Shown: positions 17,958 through 27,055, counted from the first letter of the stretch. The stretch: 64,000 nucleotides of DNA from JAWKTV01 sp041398905 (GCA_041398905.1 JAWKTV010000012.1:62001-126000), one strand, 5' to 3'. Numbers and translations are program-made. The notes: generated by a model from the sequence alone, not told the origin.

Positions 17958-19031
17958 ATGTCCGCAGTACCGTCCGCCGAACAGCTTCGCTCCTCCATCG
18001 CCGGCATCATCGACCCGGAAATCGGTCGGTCGCTCGGTGATCTCGACATGCTCAAGACGGTGACCGTCACCGATGGCGCGGGGGTGGTGCAGGTCGAACT
18101 ACCGACTCCCGCCTACCCGGACCGGGGTCGCATCAGCGAGGCCATTCAACAAGTCGGGACTGAGAAGTTCGCTGGATTGCCGATCGAGGTGCAGTTCTCC
18201 TCGAAGGTCAAGGGAAACAACTCCGGCGGCACGCTGGGCCTGCGGGCAGCGAACATCATCGCCGTCGGCAGTGGCAAGGGTGGCGTTGGCAAGTCAACCA
18301 TTTCGGCCGCTCTCGCTTACGGGCTGCTCAACAAGGGTGCCCGTGTCGCGTTGCTGGACGCCGACGTGTACGGACCGAGCATTCCACATCTCGTCGGCCT
18401 GAAGGGTCAGCCAACAATTAAGCAGGTGCAACTGCCAGATGGCAGAACCATCGATCGCATCGAGCCGCTGGAGTCCGACGGACTGAAGGTGATGTCGATG
18501 GGCTTTATGGTCAGCGAAGATCAGGCGGTGATCTGGCGTGGTCCGATGCTGCACAAGTGGCTCACGCAGCTGTTGCATCAAACCGATTGGGGTGAACTGG
18601 ACTACCTGATCGTCGACATGCCGCCCGGCACGGGGGATGTGGCGTTGACCCTCTCGCAGTCCGTGCAGCTGGCGGGAGCGGTTGTGGTTTGCACTCCGCA
18701 GCAGGTCGCATTGCTGGACGCGGTGAAGGCAATCTCGATGTTCAACCAGGTGAAGATTCCGATCCTTGGAATGGTCGAGAACATGAGCGGCGATGTGTTC
18801 GGCCGAGGCGGAACACGCGCGAAGGCGGAGCAGCTCGGCCTGCCCTGCCTGGGCGAAGTGCCGATCAACCCGCGGGTCCGCATGCTGGGTGACGAGGGCA
18901 AGATCAGCCAGCTTTACGCCGAGGCGAGCGACACGGCCGCGCCGCTGATGCAGGTCTGCGAGCGGACGGCGATGCAAATCGCCCGCAACCTGCTGGAGCG
19001 CCCGCGGATGCCGACGCTTGAGGTGTTGTAG
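17958..19031 (+). CDS. mrp: Mrp/NBP35-family P-loop ATPase lacking the usual CxxC
   Basis: Mrp (ApbC) proteins are ATPases that carry or deliver iron-sulfur clusters. The 357-residue product has an N-terminal MIP18/DUF59-like domain (EIGRSLGDLDMLK), then a deviant Walker A, GSGKGGVGKST (104-114), LLDADVYGPSIPHL, and DYLIVDMPPGTGDVALTLSQ. After VENMS the sequence goes straight to GDVFGRGG. In E. coli Mrp this place holds a longer loop with two cysteines that bind the bridging cluster, and both are absent here. AGGAAG lies about 6 bases before the ATG at 17958. The fold is certain; Fe-S carriage is doubtful without the cysteines. Confidence 0.9.
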   Translation: MSAVPSAEQLRSSIAGIIDPEIGRSLGDLDMLKTVTVTDGAGVVQVELPTPAYPDRGRISEAIQQVGTEKFAGLPIEVQFSSKVKGNNSGGTLGLRAANIIAVGSGKGGVGKSTISAALAYGLLNKGARVALLDADVYGPSIPHLVGLKGQPTIKQVQLPDGRTIDRIEPLESDGLKVMSMGFMVSEDQAVIWRGPMLHKWLTQLLHQTDWGELDYLIVDMPPGTGDVALTLSQSVQLAGAVVVCTPQQVALLDAVKAISMFNQVKIPILGMVENMSGDVFGRGGTRAKAEQLGLPCLGEVPINPRVRMLGDEGKISQLYAEASDTAAPLMQVCERTAMQIARNLLERPRMPTLEVL

Positions 19032-19048
19032 GGACGAGCGACAGAGCT

Positions 19049-19076
19049 TGCCGGTGATCGACAGCGATCACCGGCA
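19049..19076. terminator. hairpin between convergent mrp and murB
   Basis: A perfect 12-bp stem, TGCCGGTGATCG (19049-19060) with CGATCACCGGCA (19065-19076), has an ACAG loop. It lies 17 bases past the mrp stop and 13 bases past the repaired murB stop, so it can serve both genes. There is no T-run on either side. Confidence 0.8.
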
Positions 19077-19089
19077 TCCGCCAAAGCCG

Positions 19090-19967
19090 CTACCAGACCT
19101 GGATTTCAAGCTCCAGGTCGACGCCGTGGACTTCGGCGACCTTCGCCTGAATCACCTTAATCAGTCGCTGCACTTCGTCGGCGGTCGCGCCTCGCTTGTC
19201 ACGATGAAGTTGGCGTGGCGGTCGCTGACTTCGCAGTGTCCGACTCTCGTTCCCTTCAGGCCGGCCTGTTCAATCAATGCCCCCGCGCTCAAGCCGCGAG
19301 GGTTCTTGAAGATGCAGCCGGCCGACTGAAAGGCGAGCGGCTGACTCGCCTTCTTCATGATCCACAGCTTGCGCATCCGCTGCGAAATCGCTTCCGCATC
19401 GCCCGTCTGCAGTGTCAGCTCGACCTCGGTGACGACAAGTTCGTTCACGCTGCTGCGGCGATACTCGAAAGTCAGATCCTCGCCTCGGCGCGTATGCTGC
19501 TCGCCCTTGCCGGTGACGACGCTGACGGCGGTCGTCACATCGCCGATCTCGCCGCTGCGGCCGCCCGCATTTCCTTTGACCGCGCCTCCGATCGGACCCG
19601 GAATTCCCACAAGCACTTCCAGCCCTGCGAGCCCGGCTTCGACGGACCGGCTGATCACATGCGAGAGCAACGTCGCGGCGCCGGCGCGGACGGTCGCGCC
19701 ATCAACTCGCACGTAATCGAATGCGTCCCCTTCCAGCCGCAGCACGACCCCCGGCACGCCATCGTCCGGCACAAGAATGTTCGAGCCTTCGCCAATCACG
19801 CGAATGGCGATGTCGTTCTCGAAACAGCAGCGGACGACGGCTCGTAGCTCATCGACGGTCCGTGGCCGGACCACGTTTTGAGCCGGCCCTCCGACCTTGA
19901 GCCAGGTCATCGGCGCCAGCAGGACATCAGCCTGCGTGATTTCTGCAAAGTCGGAAAGTGAACTCAT
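19090..19967 (-). CDS. murB: UDP-N-acetylenolpyruvoylglucosamine reductase, frameshifted near the 3' end
   Basis: MurB reduces UDP-GlcNAc-enolpyruvate to UDP-MurNAc with FAD and NADPH. From the ATG at 19967 (MSSLSDFAEITQ) the product shows the FAD-binding segment GEGSNILVPDDGVPGVV and the family core GIPGPIGGAVKGNAGG, then YRRSSVNE and SAGCIFKNPRG. After NFIVTSE the frame changes at about 19185. The expected end (ATADEVQRLIKVIQ, then VHGVDLELEIQVW) lies one frame over and stops at 19090-19092. Restoring one G in GAGGCGCG rejoins it. It follows murC with a 41-base overlap, so the pair is one transcription unit for peptidoglycan precursor synthesis. Confidence 0.92.
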
Positions 19968-21366
19968 CGGCAACCCGTTCGATTGAACCTGCCCCCGCGA
20001 GCAACACGACATCCCCGGGGCGGCCCTCAGTCTCCAGCGTTGGCAAGACGTGGTCAAGCGAAGCGATGAAGCGGGCCGGCCGGCCCAGTTTCCGCAGTGA
20101 GTCGACCAGATTCCGCGAGGTCGTTTCCGCGAGCTGGCTGTCAACCTCGCGGGCGGCGAAGGCGGGCAGCACAGTGACGGAATCGGCGAGCGACAGCGCG
20201 CGGCAGAAATCGCCCGACATGGCGATTGTCCGCTGCGCCTGGTGGGGCTGAAAGACGATCCGGACGAACCGCTTCGGGTAGGCTCGATGAACCGTATTCA
20301 GCACCGCTTGCACAGCGGTCGGGTGGTGAGCGTAGTCGTCGATGAGCGTCATGCCTCGCCATTCACCCAGTTGTTGCAGGCGACGCCACACCCCGGAGAA
20401 TCGTTCCACGGCACGAAGGATGTCACTGGCTGGCGCGTTGAGCACGAACGCTCCCACCGCGGCCAGTGCGAGGTTGCTGACGTTGTGGCGACCCGGCAAG
20501 CGTGTTACGAATGTTCCCAGCCGGTCATTGGGACCAACCAGGTCGAACGTCGATCCCCAGCCCATTTCGGTGCAGTCTGTGATGCGCCAGTCGTTGTCCG
20601 GTCCCCAGCCGACCGAGACCACCTGTGGGCCGGCGCAGCAGTGCTCGATGCGAGCCGCAGCGATCGCCCGCCGGGAGGAGCGGCAATCGCCGTTGTAGAT
20701 GACCCGCCCCTGCTGCGGGATGTGTCGCAGCAGGCGAACGAAGGCGTCGAGCGTATCATTGAGGGAAGCGAAGCTGTCGACATGGTCCCATTCGATGCCG
20801 GTCAGCAGCAGTGTGTTGATGGCCACATCGAGAAAGTGCCGGCGGTACTCGCAGCACTCGACGACGAGCCTGCGCGAGTCGCCCGACCAGCCGTTGCGTC
20901 CGGTGTCGATCACCTCGGCACCACACAGCACGTCGGGCGCCGGCCCCGACGCTGACAGCAGGCTGGCGATCGCGGCGGTGGTGGTGCTCTTGCCGTGAGT
21001 GCCCGCGATGCCGATGGTCTGGCGCATCCGCGAAAGCTCAGCGATGAACTTTGGATACGAGATCAGCGGGAGGTTCGCGGCGCGGGCGGCAACACGCTCG
21101 GGATTGTCCGCGGGAATGGCCGCACTGTGTACGACGCGGCGGCACTGCGGCGGCAGATGGCTCGCCGCATGGCCGGCGTAGAGTTCGACGCCCTGAGAGC
21201 GGAGAGTCGTCGCGGTGCGGGAATCGGTCGACAGGTCGGAGCCGGTCACCCTGGCTCCTGCGCTGACGAGGTACTCGGCCAACGCCTTCATCCCGGCTCC
21301 ACAGACCCCGATCAGGTGCGTCTGGACCGCCGCCGATGCTCGTTGCTGTTCGATCGAAAGAGACAC
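19927..21366 (-). CDS. murC: UDP-N-acetylmuramate--L-alanine ligase
   Basis: MurC adds L-alanine to UDP-MurNAc using ATP. The product shows the Rossmann start LIGVCGAGMKALAEYL with a dinucleotide-like GxGxxG, the ATP loop GIAGTHGKSTTTAAI, WDHVDSFAS, PGRHNVSNLALAA, and DDYAHHPTAVQAVL. I chose the GTG at 21366 because GGGCAGGGAAGC precedes it. An upstream in-frame start at 21411 would add 15 non-family residues. About 480 residues is the normal length. The 3' end overlaps murB by 41 bases. The upstream sequence carries two overlapping CCCTGCCC octamers (complement strand), which also provide the purine-rich ribosome-site region. Confidence 0.95.
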   Translation of the reverse strand: MSLSIEQQRASAAVQTHLIGVCGAGMKALAEYLVSAGARVTGSDLSTDSRTATTLRSQGVELYAGHAASHLPPQCRRVVHSAAIPADNPERVAARAANLPLISYPKFIAELSRMRQTIGIAGTHGKSTTTAAIASLLSASGPAPDVLCGAEVIDTGRNGWSGDSRRLVVECCEYRRHFLDVAINTLLLTGIEWDHVDSFASLNDTLDAFVRLLRHIPQQGRVIYNGDCRSSRRAIAAARIEHCCAGPQVVSVGWGPDNDWRITDCTEMGWGSTFDLVGPNDRLGTFVTRLPGRHNVSNLALAAVGAFVLNAPASDILRAVERFSGVWRRLQQLGEWRGMTLIDDYAHHPTAVQAVLNTVHRAYPKRFVRIVFQPHQAQRTIAMSGDFCRALSLADSVTVLPAFAAREVDSQLAETTSRNLVDSLRKLGRPARFIASLDHVLPTLETEGRPGDVVLLAGAGSIERVADEFTFRLCRNHAG

Positions 21367-21370
21367 GCTT

Positions 21371-21383
21371 CCCTGCCCTGCCC
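21371..21383 (+). repeat. overlapping pair of the dispersed CCCTGCCC octamer
   Basis: This is the densest site of a short motif repeated through the window. By eye I found exact copies on the plus strand starting at 5393, 5626, 7359, 9807, 13908, 17742, 21371, 21376, 21509, 33725, 44377, 50137 and 63520. I saw none of its complement on that strand. Flanks often extend the match to CTCCCCTGCCCCGC. Eleven of the thirteen lie between genes; 9807 and 44377 are inside genes. Confidence 0.6.
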
Positions 21384-21628
21384 CGCGGTCTTCGCCGCGG
21401 AATCGACCCACCCCATGCTGCTGCCGGGGCCCACACCCTTTGCCAACCGCAAAATCCGATCCTCAATCGCTGCCTGATTCCGTCGCAGGGACTGGTCCAA
21501 CAATCCGACCCTGCCCCGGGCGTGCCCCGCCCGCCACTGCTCTTCGCTGATCCGCTGGTGCTCGCGCCGTGCTGGTGAGTGAGCGAAGTCTGCGTGGTGG
21601 CTTGGCCCCTGGCCCGGGGAGCGGAATC

Positions 21629-22810
21629 CTAGTAGTTGAACGCGAATCTGACGAGAGCGGTTCCGGCGAGGTCGCGTTCCTCGCGCCCGGCCGTGTACTC
21701 AAGCGTGCGGTTGAACACATAGCCTCCTTCCAGCCGCAGGTCTGGTCCGTTCTCGTTCAACATCTCCCAACCAATGATCGCGCGGTAGTCGCTGAGCGTG
21801 AGGACATCGTTTCGTCCGTTGTCTCGCTCAACCGCCCAGCTCCCACCGCCAAACTCCCCGACAAGGTACAGCCAATGGTCCGTGGTGCCATCACGCTGCA
21901 TTCGCCAGGCCACTTTGGGCCGGGGCATGATGAGTTCGAGCTTGAAGTCGTCGTTTGGCTTGTAGGTCAACCCGATCGCCGGCAGGAAGCTGACGTCGTC
22001 ACGGTCGAGATAGACGAACCCGCCGGCAAGCGTGAGGGTCGGGCTGCACTTCCAGAATGCGAGCGCGCGTCCGGGCAGGCGAAACGCATCGCCGTTGGTA
22101 TTGTGGCCATCGGTGAAGAGACCGGGCGAGAGCGCGGCTTGAAAGAACAGATCTTCGCGGAGCGGAAGAAACAAAACGGCCTCCACCGAGGTGTCGTAGA
22201 GCCTCGCGGGGGCGTCGATGGTTGCTGGCCCGTCGAGCCAATGACTTGCGGCGCGGGGAGCGATCGCAATCAGCGGAAATGGAGAGAATTTGAACTTGGC
22301 ACGGGCCTCGATCGTCGTGACGCCCAGCGAGTCGCGGTCCCGACCGCCGAACAGCCAACTTCCTTCAACGTCGACATTGTCCAATTCGAACCAGCCCGTT
22401 GCTGCGGACGGCGAGGCTGCGGTCGGCGGCCGCGACGTACCAAAGTTGGAGTGAGCCTGCGAGGACCGATCCGGTGGCCCCGAGTAGGCGTCGTCATCCA
22501 GCGGGTATTGTGTTCGATAGGCCCCGGTTGCGGGATCATTCCACGGCGGCAGCGAAGGGGATGTCGCTGGTGAGGACGCCGTCTGCGCGGCTGGCGGCTC
22601 GACTTCGATGCCCAGCATCTGCACCGGACTGCCCGAGGAGAACGGCCGCGAGGCCGCGGCGGCGTTTGGAGAGCCGGCGGAGCGATCGAAAGATCTCCGT
22701 GCGGCTTCGCCGTACGGGTTCACTTGCTGAAGCAGGTCTTGAGCCGACGCCTCGGCGCAGATCGCGACAATCGTCATCAGCGCAACGATGATCGGGCGAT
22801 GGGCGGGCAT
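21629..22810 (-). CDS. outer-membrane-like protein (DUF6268-like)
   Basis: The 393-residue product has a signal peptide (MPAHRPIIVALMTIVAICAE, cleaved near ASAQD). A Pro/Ser/Ala-rich, probably disordered stretch runs to about 130. After that come alternating strands such as IEARAKFKFSPFPLIAIAPR, AVLFLPLREDLFFQAALSPG, TLTLAGGFVYLDRDD and LRLEGGYVFNRTLEY. The last residues are RFAFNY, an aromatic C-terminus typical of outer-membrane beta-barrels. The pattern resembles DUF6268 proteins common in planctomycetes. Its function is unknown. It is read in the same direction as murCB, 262 bases upstream of murC. Confidence 0.75.
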   Translation of the reverse strand: MPAHRPIIVALMTIVAICAEASAQDLLQQVNPYGEAARRSFDRSAGSPNAAAASRPFSSGSPVQMLGIEVEPPAAQTASSPATSPSLPPWNDPATGAYRTQYPLDDDAYSGPPDRSSQAHSNFGTSRPPTAASPSAATGWFELDNVDVEGSWLFGGRDRDSLGVTTIEARAKFKFSPFPLIAIAPRAASHWLDGPATIDAPARLYDTSVEAVLFLPLREDLFFQAALSPGLFTDGHNTNGDAFRLPGRALAFWKCSPTLTLAGGFVYLDRDDVSFLPAIGLTYKPNDDFKLELIMPRPKVAWRMQRDGTTDHWLYLVGEFGGGSWAVERDNGRNDVLTLSDYRAIIGWEMLNENGPDLRLEGGYVFNRTLEYTAGREERDLAGTALVRFAFNY

Positions 22811-23128
22811 GCTGAGTGTGACCTGAGTCGATATCTTCGAAGCCCGGAGGTGGGATGTGCGTTCTGCAAAGCCGATGGAAGAAACGGCTGAAACTGCTGG
22901 TATCGGGCGCAGAGGCCCGCTTCGTGCGATCGCGCAGTCAGCCTCTTCCTAATCATCGACAGCCGAGGCCGGGAAATTCGCTCATTCCGATAATTTCGAT
23001 CAAGTCGAATGAGAGGATCGCTGCAGGAGATGCAGACGAGGCGCCGTTTCCGCCGCAGCCCAGCTTGAAACACTGATGACCTGTCGAGTACCGTCCGCCA
23101 CTCTCCGAGAACGACATCGAGACACCGC
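22811..23128. promoter_or_regulatory. divergent intergenic region before tatD
   Basis: This 318-base gap is A/T-richer than its surroundings around 22970-23020, with TTCCGATAATTTCGATCAAG as the least GC-rich part. CTCATTC and GAATGAG near 22982 and 23008 form a 7-bp inverted repeat around that part. It could hold promoters for both flanking genes or a weak operator; no named site was recognised. Confidence 0.35.
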
Positions 23129-23932
23129 ATGACCTGGATCGACACTCACGCGCACCTGGACGAACAAGCGTTCGACGCGGATGTCGCGGAGACGCTGCTG
23201 CGGGCTCGCGGGCGGGGCGTGCGAGCGGTCCTGACGATCGGCATCACCGCCGAAACGAGCCGCAGGGCGGTCGCGCTCGCGGAGCAGCATGCCATGGTGC
23301 TGGCCGTGGTCGGAATTCAACCCAACTACGTGTCGCAGATGCACCCGGATGACTGGTCCGTCATCGAGGAACTCGCTGCGCATCCGCGTGTTGTGGCGGT
23401 CGGAGAGACCGGCCTGGATCGATATTGGGATTACGCCCCGATTGACCTTCAGCAGGAGTGGTTCGACCGCCACATCGCCCTCGCCCAGTCGCTCGGCAAG
23501 CCGTTCGTGGTGCATTGCCGTGAAGCGGAGGCCGAGACAGTGGCGACCTTGCGGCGGGCTGCGGAGGCCGCGCCGCTGCGGGGCGTGATGCACTCCTTCT
23601 GTGGATCGGCCGAGGTGGCCCGCGCCTGCCTGGAGTGCGGGATGCACATCTCCTTCGCGGGGATGCTGACCTACAAGCGAAACGACGAACTACGAGCAAC
23701 GGCGCAGACGATCCCGCTGGATCGGCTGCTGGTGGAAACCGACTCGCCCTACCTCGCACCGGTCCCGCATCGAGGTAAGCGCAACGAGCCGGCGCACGTG
23801 GTCGACACGGCGCTGGTGCTGGCGGAGTGCCTCGGCATGACACCCGCAGACCTGGCCCAGCGGACAACACGAAACGCGATCGACCTGTTCGGAGAGGAAG
23901 TCGAGAAGGCGGTTGCGCACGACAACGTGTGA
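23129..23932 (+). CDS. tatD: TatD-family metal-dependent deoxyribonuclease
   Basis: TatD proteins are 3'-5' exonucleases with an amidohydrolase fold. The 267-residue length is typical. Metal ligands appear in order: HxH in IDTHAHLDEQ, E in VAVGETGLDRYW, H in FVVHCREAEAE, H in MHSFCGS, and D in VETDSPYLAPVPHRGKRNEP, here cut to VETDSPYLAP and HRGKRNEP. The ATG at 23129 starts directly at the first strand. The gene stands alone, divergent from the outer-membrane protein. Confidence 0.95.
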   Translation: MTWIDTHAHLDEQAFDADVAETLLRARGRGVRAVLTIGITAETSRRAVALAEQHAMVLAVVGIQPNYVSQMHPDDWSVIEELAAHPRVVAVGETGLDRYWDYAPIDLQQEWFDRHIALAQSLGKPFVVHCREAEAETVATLRRAAEAAPLRGVMHSFCGSAEVARACLECGMHISFAGMLTYKRNDELRATAQTIPLDRLLVETDSPYLAPVPHRGKRNEPAHVVDTALVLAECLGMTPADLAQRTTRNAIDLFGEEVEKAVAHDNV

Positions 23933-24044
23933 CCGACTCCTCGACACATCGGTTTACCCGCCACTCACAGGTGGAAGGCTGCGAACCCGAAGGACGGGTA
24001 ACACGGCAACGTTGGATGAAGTAATCGCTTCACCCGATCGCGGA

Positions 24045-24536
24045 TCAGACCAGTTCGAGTCGGCCGTCGAGGTGCTCGCGAAGTGCGGGCCCAGCGTCAC
24101 TTGGCGGCAGAGCATGTACCTGCAAACTGATTCGTTCGCCGCGGGCGATGCCTTCGATCGTCAGGAACGACTCTTGAACCGCTCCGTCGGTGCTGGTGTC
24201 ATTGGTCGAGATGGCATTCCAGCCAATGGAGTGCGTCTGCTCGAACAGCGTGGCGATTGCCTGGACGTCGATGCGGAAGTTGACCGGTCGTAATGCACCG
24301 TCCCGCGGACCGCCACAAGCCTCCAGCCCGCCGAGAAACACGGACACTTCCCAGCGGTCACCACCATGAACGCACTCATAACCGGCGCGGGCGATGCCAT
24401 TGAACGGCTCGAACACCTGACAGACATCGTCAATGAACCCGAGCAGCACATCCGGAGGACGGCGGCTCGCCTGGTCCTGCTCGCGCCGACGGACGATGCG
24501 CTGGATGAGGTGACGGAGCGTAAGATGTGAGTGCAT
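24045..24536 (-). CDS. hypothetical protein, 163 residues
   Basis: From the ATG at 24536 the product reads MHSHLTLRHLIQRIVRRREQ, then VLLGFIDDVCQVFEPFNGIAR, given here as FIDDVCQVFEPFNG. A possible beta-sheet domain follows (GYECVHGGDRWEVSVFLGG, LRPVNFRIDVQAI). Codon usage matches neighbouring genes and the translation is not biased like a shadow frame. No signal peptide or membrane segment is seen. I do not recognise the family. The start is inferred; the frame stays open upstream to 24632. Confidence 0.55.
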   Translation of the reverse strand: MHSHLTLRHLIQRIVRRREQDQASRRPPDVLLGFIDDVCQVFEPFNGIARAGYECVHGGDRWEVSVFLGGLEACGGPRDGALRPVNFRIDVQAIATLFEQTHSIGWNAISTNDTSTDGAVQESFLTIEGIARGERISLQVHALPPSDAGPALREHLDGRLELV

Positions 24537-24957
24537 CGAAGCGGTCGAATCGGTTCGGGAGGTGCTGACGGATGTGTTGCGAGCGATCGCTCGGATCAGT
24601 TTCCGCGGCCGACGGTTTCCCGTCGTTGCCATCCCTGTCGCCGCCTGACGGTACCCTGCTCCGCTGGAGCCAGTTCCGGTCGTCTGGACGACATGTTTAT
24701 CGGGCGGTCATCAGGATGTCTTTCAGCTTTCTCCGCCAGTGTGTGCGAGGGAGCGCGATCCAGGTGGACTCAGTCCGGACATTCCAGCCGTGCCGACTCC
24801 GCTTGCATGGATGGTCAGTCTCGCGTCAGACTGCGCGACCTGTACTGGCAGTGTGATCGTCGTGAAGTTGACGACGCTGACGACTTGGCGACCTGCGGTC
24901 GGTCGCAACAGGGTGAGTCTTCCCTTTTTCGGCTGGAATCTCTGATGTTGAACAAAC
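24537..24957. promoter_or_regulatory. divergent intergenic region, no gene seen
   Basis: This 421-base gap lies between the hypothetical gene and the GH17-like gene. Short open frames here end before either gene and translate to low-credibility Arg/Ser-rich peptides. An ATG at 24944 (MLNKRGWNSSRG) precedes the next gene in another frame and might be its true start if a base is missing. No hairpin with a T-run was found. Confidence 0.4.
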
Positions 24958-25959
24958 GTGGCTGGAATTCGTCGCGGGGCCTGCCCGGGTGCTGGCGTGG
25001 CTGTGGTTGTGCTGTGCGGATTCATCGCCTCGTCGTTCATCGAGGCTCGAGCTGACGAACCACAGCGACCGGCCACGCTGATTGAGCGGTTGAGCCGCGG
25101 CGATGACTTGCGATTGATCGGCTACACCCCCACGGGCATCGATCCCCGCCAACCTGCGCAGAACTTGCAGGTCAAGTCGAGTTCGCTGAAGGCCGACCTG
25201 CAGGCGATTCGCTCGCGATTCAACGGGTTGGTGCTGTACGGCTACAACGAAGGCTCGACGCCGAGAATCGTCGCGCTGGCCGCCGAACTGGGCTTCGAGG
25301 CGATCGTGCTCGGCGTGTGGGAAGTGCGGTCAGCCGACGAGATCGACGGCGTCGCCGCGCTGGCTCGGCAGTTCTCGTCCCAAATGACGATCGCGGTCTG
25401 CGTGGGCAATGAGGGACTGACGTTCGGGCGGTACGAGCCGGATGATCTGCAGTTCGCGTTCAACCGGATTCGCTCGCAGATTCCGGCGGATGTGCTGACG
25501 ACGACCTCCGAACCGCTGGTGGGATATCAGTCGGAGTTCGTGCGGAGACTCGGTGACTTTCTCTTTCCGAACATTCACCCGGCGTGGGATCGTCCCGAAC
25601 TGGCGCCTGCTTCGGCGGTGGAGTGGGTGCGGACCGAGGCCGCCCGATTGGCCCGCCAGTCGATGAAGCCGGTGATCGTGAAGGAGACTGGCTTACCGCA
25701 TGCGTATCGACACGACAAGACACCGGAATACACACCTCAGTTGCAGGCCGAGTTCTGGCGTTCCTACCGGGCCGCCGGGGTGCGGCAGGTGCTCGACGGC
25801 GAGCCGGCGGTGTGGGCTTCGCATGCCGTCGCCTTCGAGGCGTTTGACCTCCCCTGGAAGGCTGAGGCATCGGGCTTCGCTACCGAGCAGGCGTGGGGGC
25901 TGTTTTCCAAGGATCGAGTCCCCTACCTCGCCGCGGAGGCGTGGGCTGCGGACCAATGA
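24958..25959 (+). CDS. secreted glycoside hydrolase family 17-like protein
   Basis: GH17 enzymes cleave or rearrange beta-1,3-glucans. The 333-residue product begins at a GTG (24958) with a hydrophobic leader (AVVVLCGFIASSFIEARADE). A TIM-barrel pattern follows: LRLIGYTPTGIDPRQP, LVLYGYNEGSTPRIVALAAE, GFEAIVLGVW, the acid/base candidate E in CVGNEGLTFG, FPNIHPAW, and the nucleophile candidate E in VIVKETGLPHA. These motifs and their order match GH17-like proteins (sometimes called exo-beta-1,3-glucanases). It sits 54 bases before the ATP-grasp gene on the same strand. Whether the GTG is the real start is uncertain. Confidence 0.75.
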   Translation: MAGIRRGACPGAGVAVVVLCGFIASSFIEARADEPQRPATLIERLSRGDDLRLIGYTPTGIDPRQPAQNLQVKSSSLKADLQAIRSRFNGLVLYGYNEGSTPRIVALAAELGFEAIVLGVWEVRSADEIDGVAALARQFSSQMTIAVCVGNEGLTFGRYEPDDLQFAFNRIRSQIPADVLTTTSEPLVGYQSEFVRRLGDFLFPNIHPAWDRPELAPASAVEWVRTEAARLARQSMKPVIVKETGLPHAYRHDKTPEYTPQLQAEFWRSYRAAGVRQVLDGEPAVWASHAVAFEAFDLPWKAEASGFATEQAWGLFSKDRVPYLAAEAWAADQ

Positions 25960-26013
25960 GCGAGGGACGCGCCTCCACACAGGCTCGCCGGGAACCACAG
26001 GCTCGCAGCTTCG

Positions 26014-27047
26014 ATGCGACTATTTATCTCGGAGTACATCACCAGCGGTGCGCTGGCTGACCAGCATTTGCCGTCTTCGCTGCTGCGCGAAGGGCGCGCG
26101 ATGCGGGATGCGATCATCGCGGACTTCGCAGCCTGCGCGGAGGTCCAGGTGCTCACCACTTGTGACACCCGGATCCCGCCACCCGACCGGGCCGAGGTGC
26201 TGATGGTGCAGCGAGCGGCTGACGAGTCGGTCCTGTTTCAGCGACTCGTGAGCGTAGCCGACGTGGTATACGTCATCGCTCCCGAGCTCGATGGTGTGTT
26301 ACTTGATCGCGTTCAATTCGTTGAATCGCGCGGACGGATGTCGCTCAACTGCCGATTCCCAGCGGTGGAGTTGACGGCCGACAAGCCGCGCTCGCGGTAC
26401 ACTTGCGGGCCGCAGACGTACCAACGATTGAAACACACGAGGCGCCGAAAGCCGATCAACAGTTGGTCAATTGGCCGTGCGTGGTGAAGCCACGATACGG
26501 GGCCGGCTCGACGTTGACGCAACTGTGCTGGTCGCGCGCCGAGTACGTCGCGGCGGTTGAACGGTGTCAGTCGACATCCCCGCCGACAGCAGCGATCGTG
26601 CAGCCCTACGTGCCAGGGAGGGCCATCTCAATCGCGGCCCTGATTCCCGACCCGTTGGAAGCAGGTCTCAGTTGCTTCCCGGTCGCTGAACAGCGGCTGC
26701 TGGACGATGGAAGTTTTGGATACGTGGGAGGATTGATACCGGCCTTCGACGTGCCGGTCGCATCAATCGAAGAGACCGTGGCCCGCTGCGCTGCAGCCAT
26801 ACCAGGTCTGCGCGGCTATGTCGGCTTCGATCTGCTGCTGCCAAGCTTGTCGCCCGAGTCGCCCATACTGGTGGAAATCAACCCGCGGCTGACGACGAGT
26901 TACGTCGCCTATCGGCGATTGGCGGTCGGACGACTGACTCAGTATTGGCTGGACCAGCAGAGGCTACCGCCCGAGATCTGGAACGACGGACCGCTGTCCT
27001 TCACGGCCGATGGCGTGGTGCGGACCAGCGTACCGCCGGAAAACTGA
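26014..27047 (+). CDS. ATP-grasp ligase resembling tyramine-glutamate ligase / OrfY, frameshifted
   Basis: Two overlapping frames make one ATP-grasp protein of about 344 residues. The N-terminal part (26014 on) reads MRLFISEYITSGALAD and LLREGRAMRDAIIADF, typical of the MfnD/OrfY group. At about 26385 the frame shifts from ADKPRSR to AALAVHLRAADVPTIE. Restoring one G in AAGCC rejoins them. The C-terminal part has the ATP-grasp core: WPCVVKPRYGAGSTLTQ, IVQPYVPGRAISIAAL, YVGFDLLLP, and the metal-binding ILVEINPRLTTSY. MfnD joins glutamate to tyramine in methanofuran synthesis; related genes accompany bacterial H4MPT-pathway genes. fhcA in the same window fits such a role, but specificity is inference. 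Confidence 0.78.
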
Positions 27048-27055
27048 GAGTGCGG

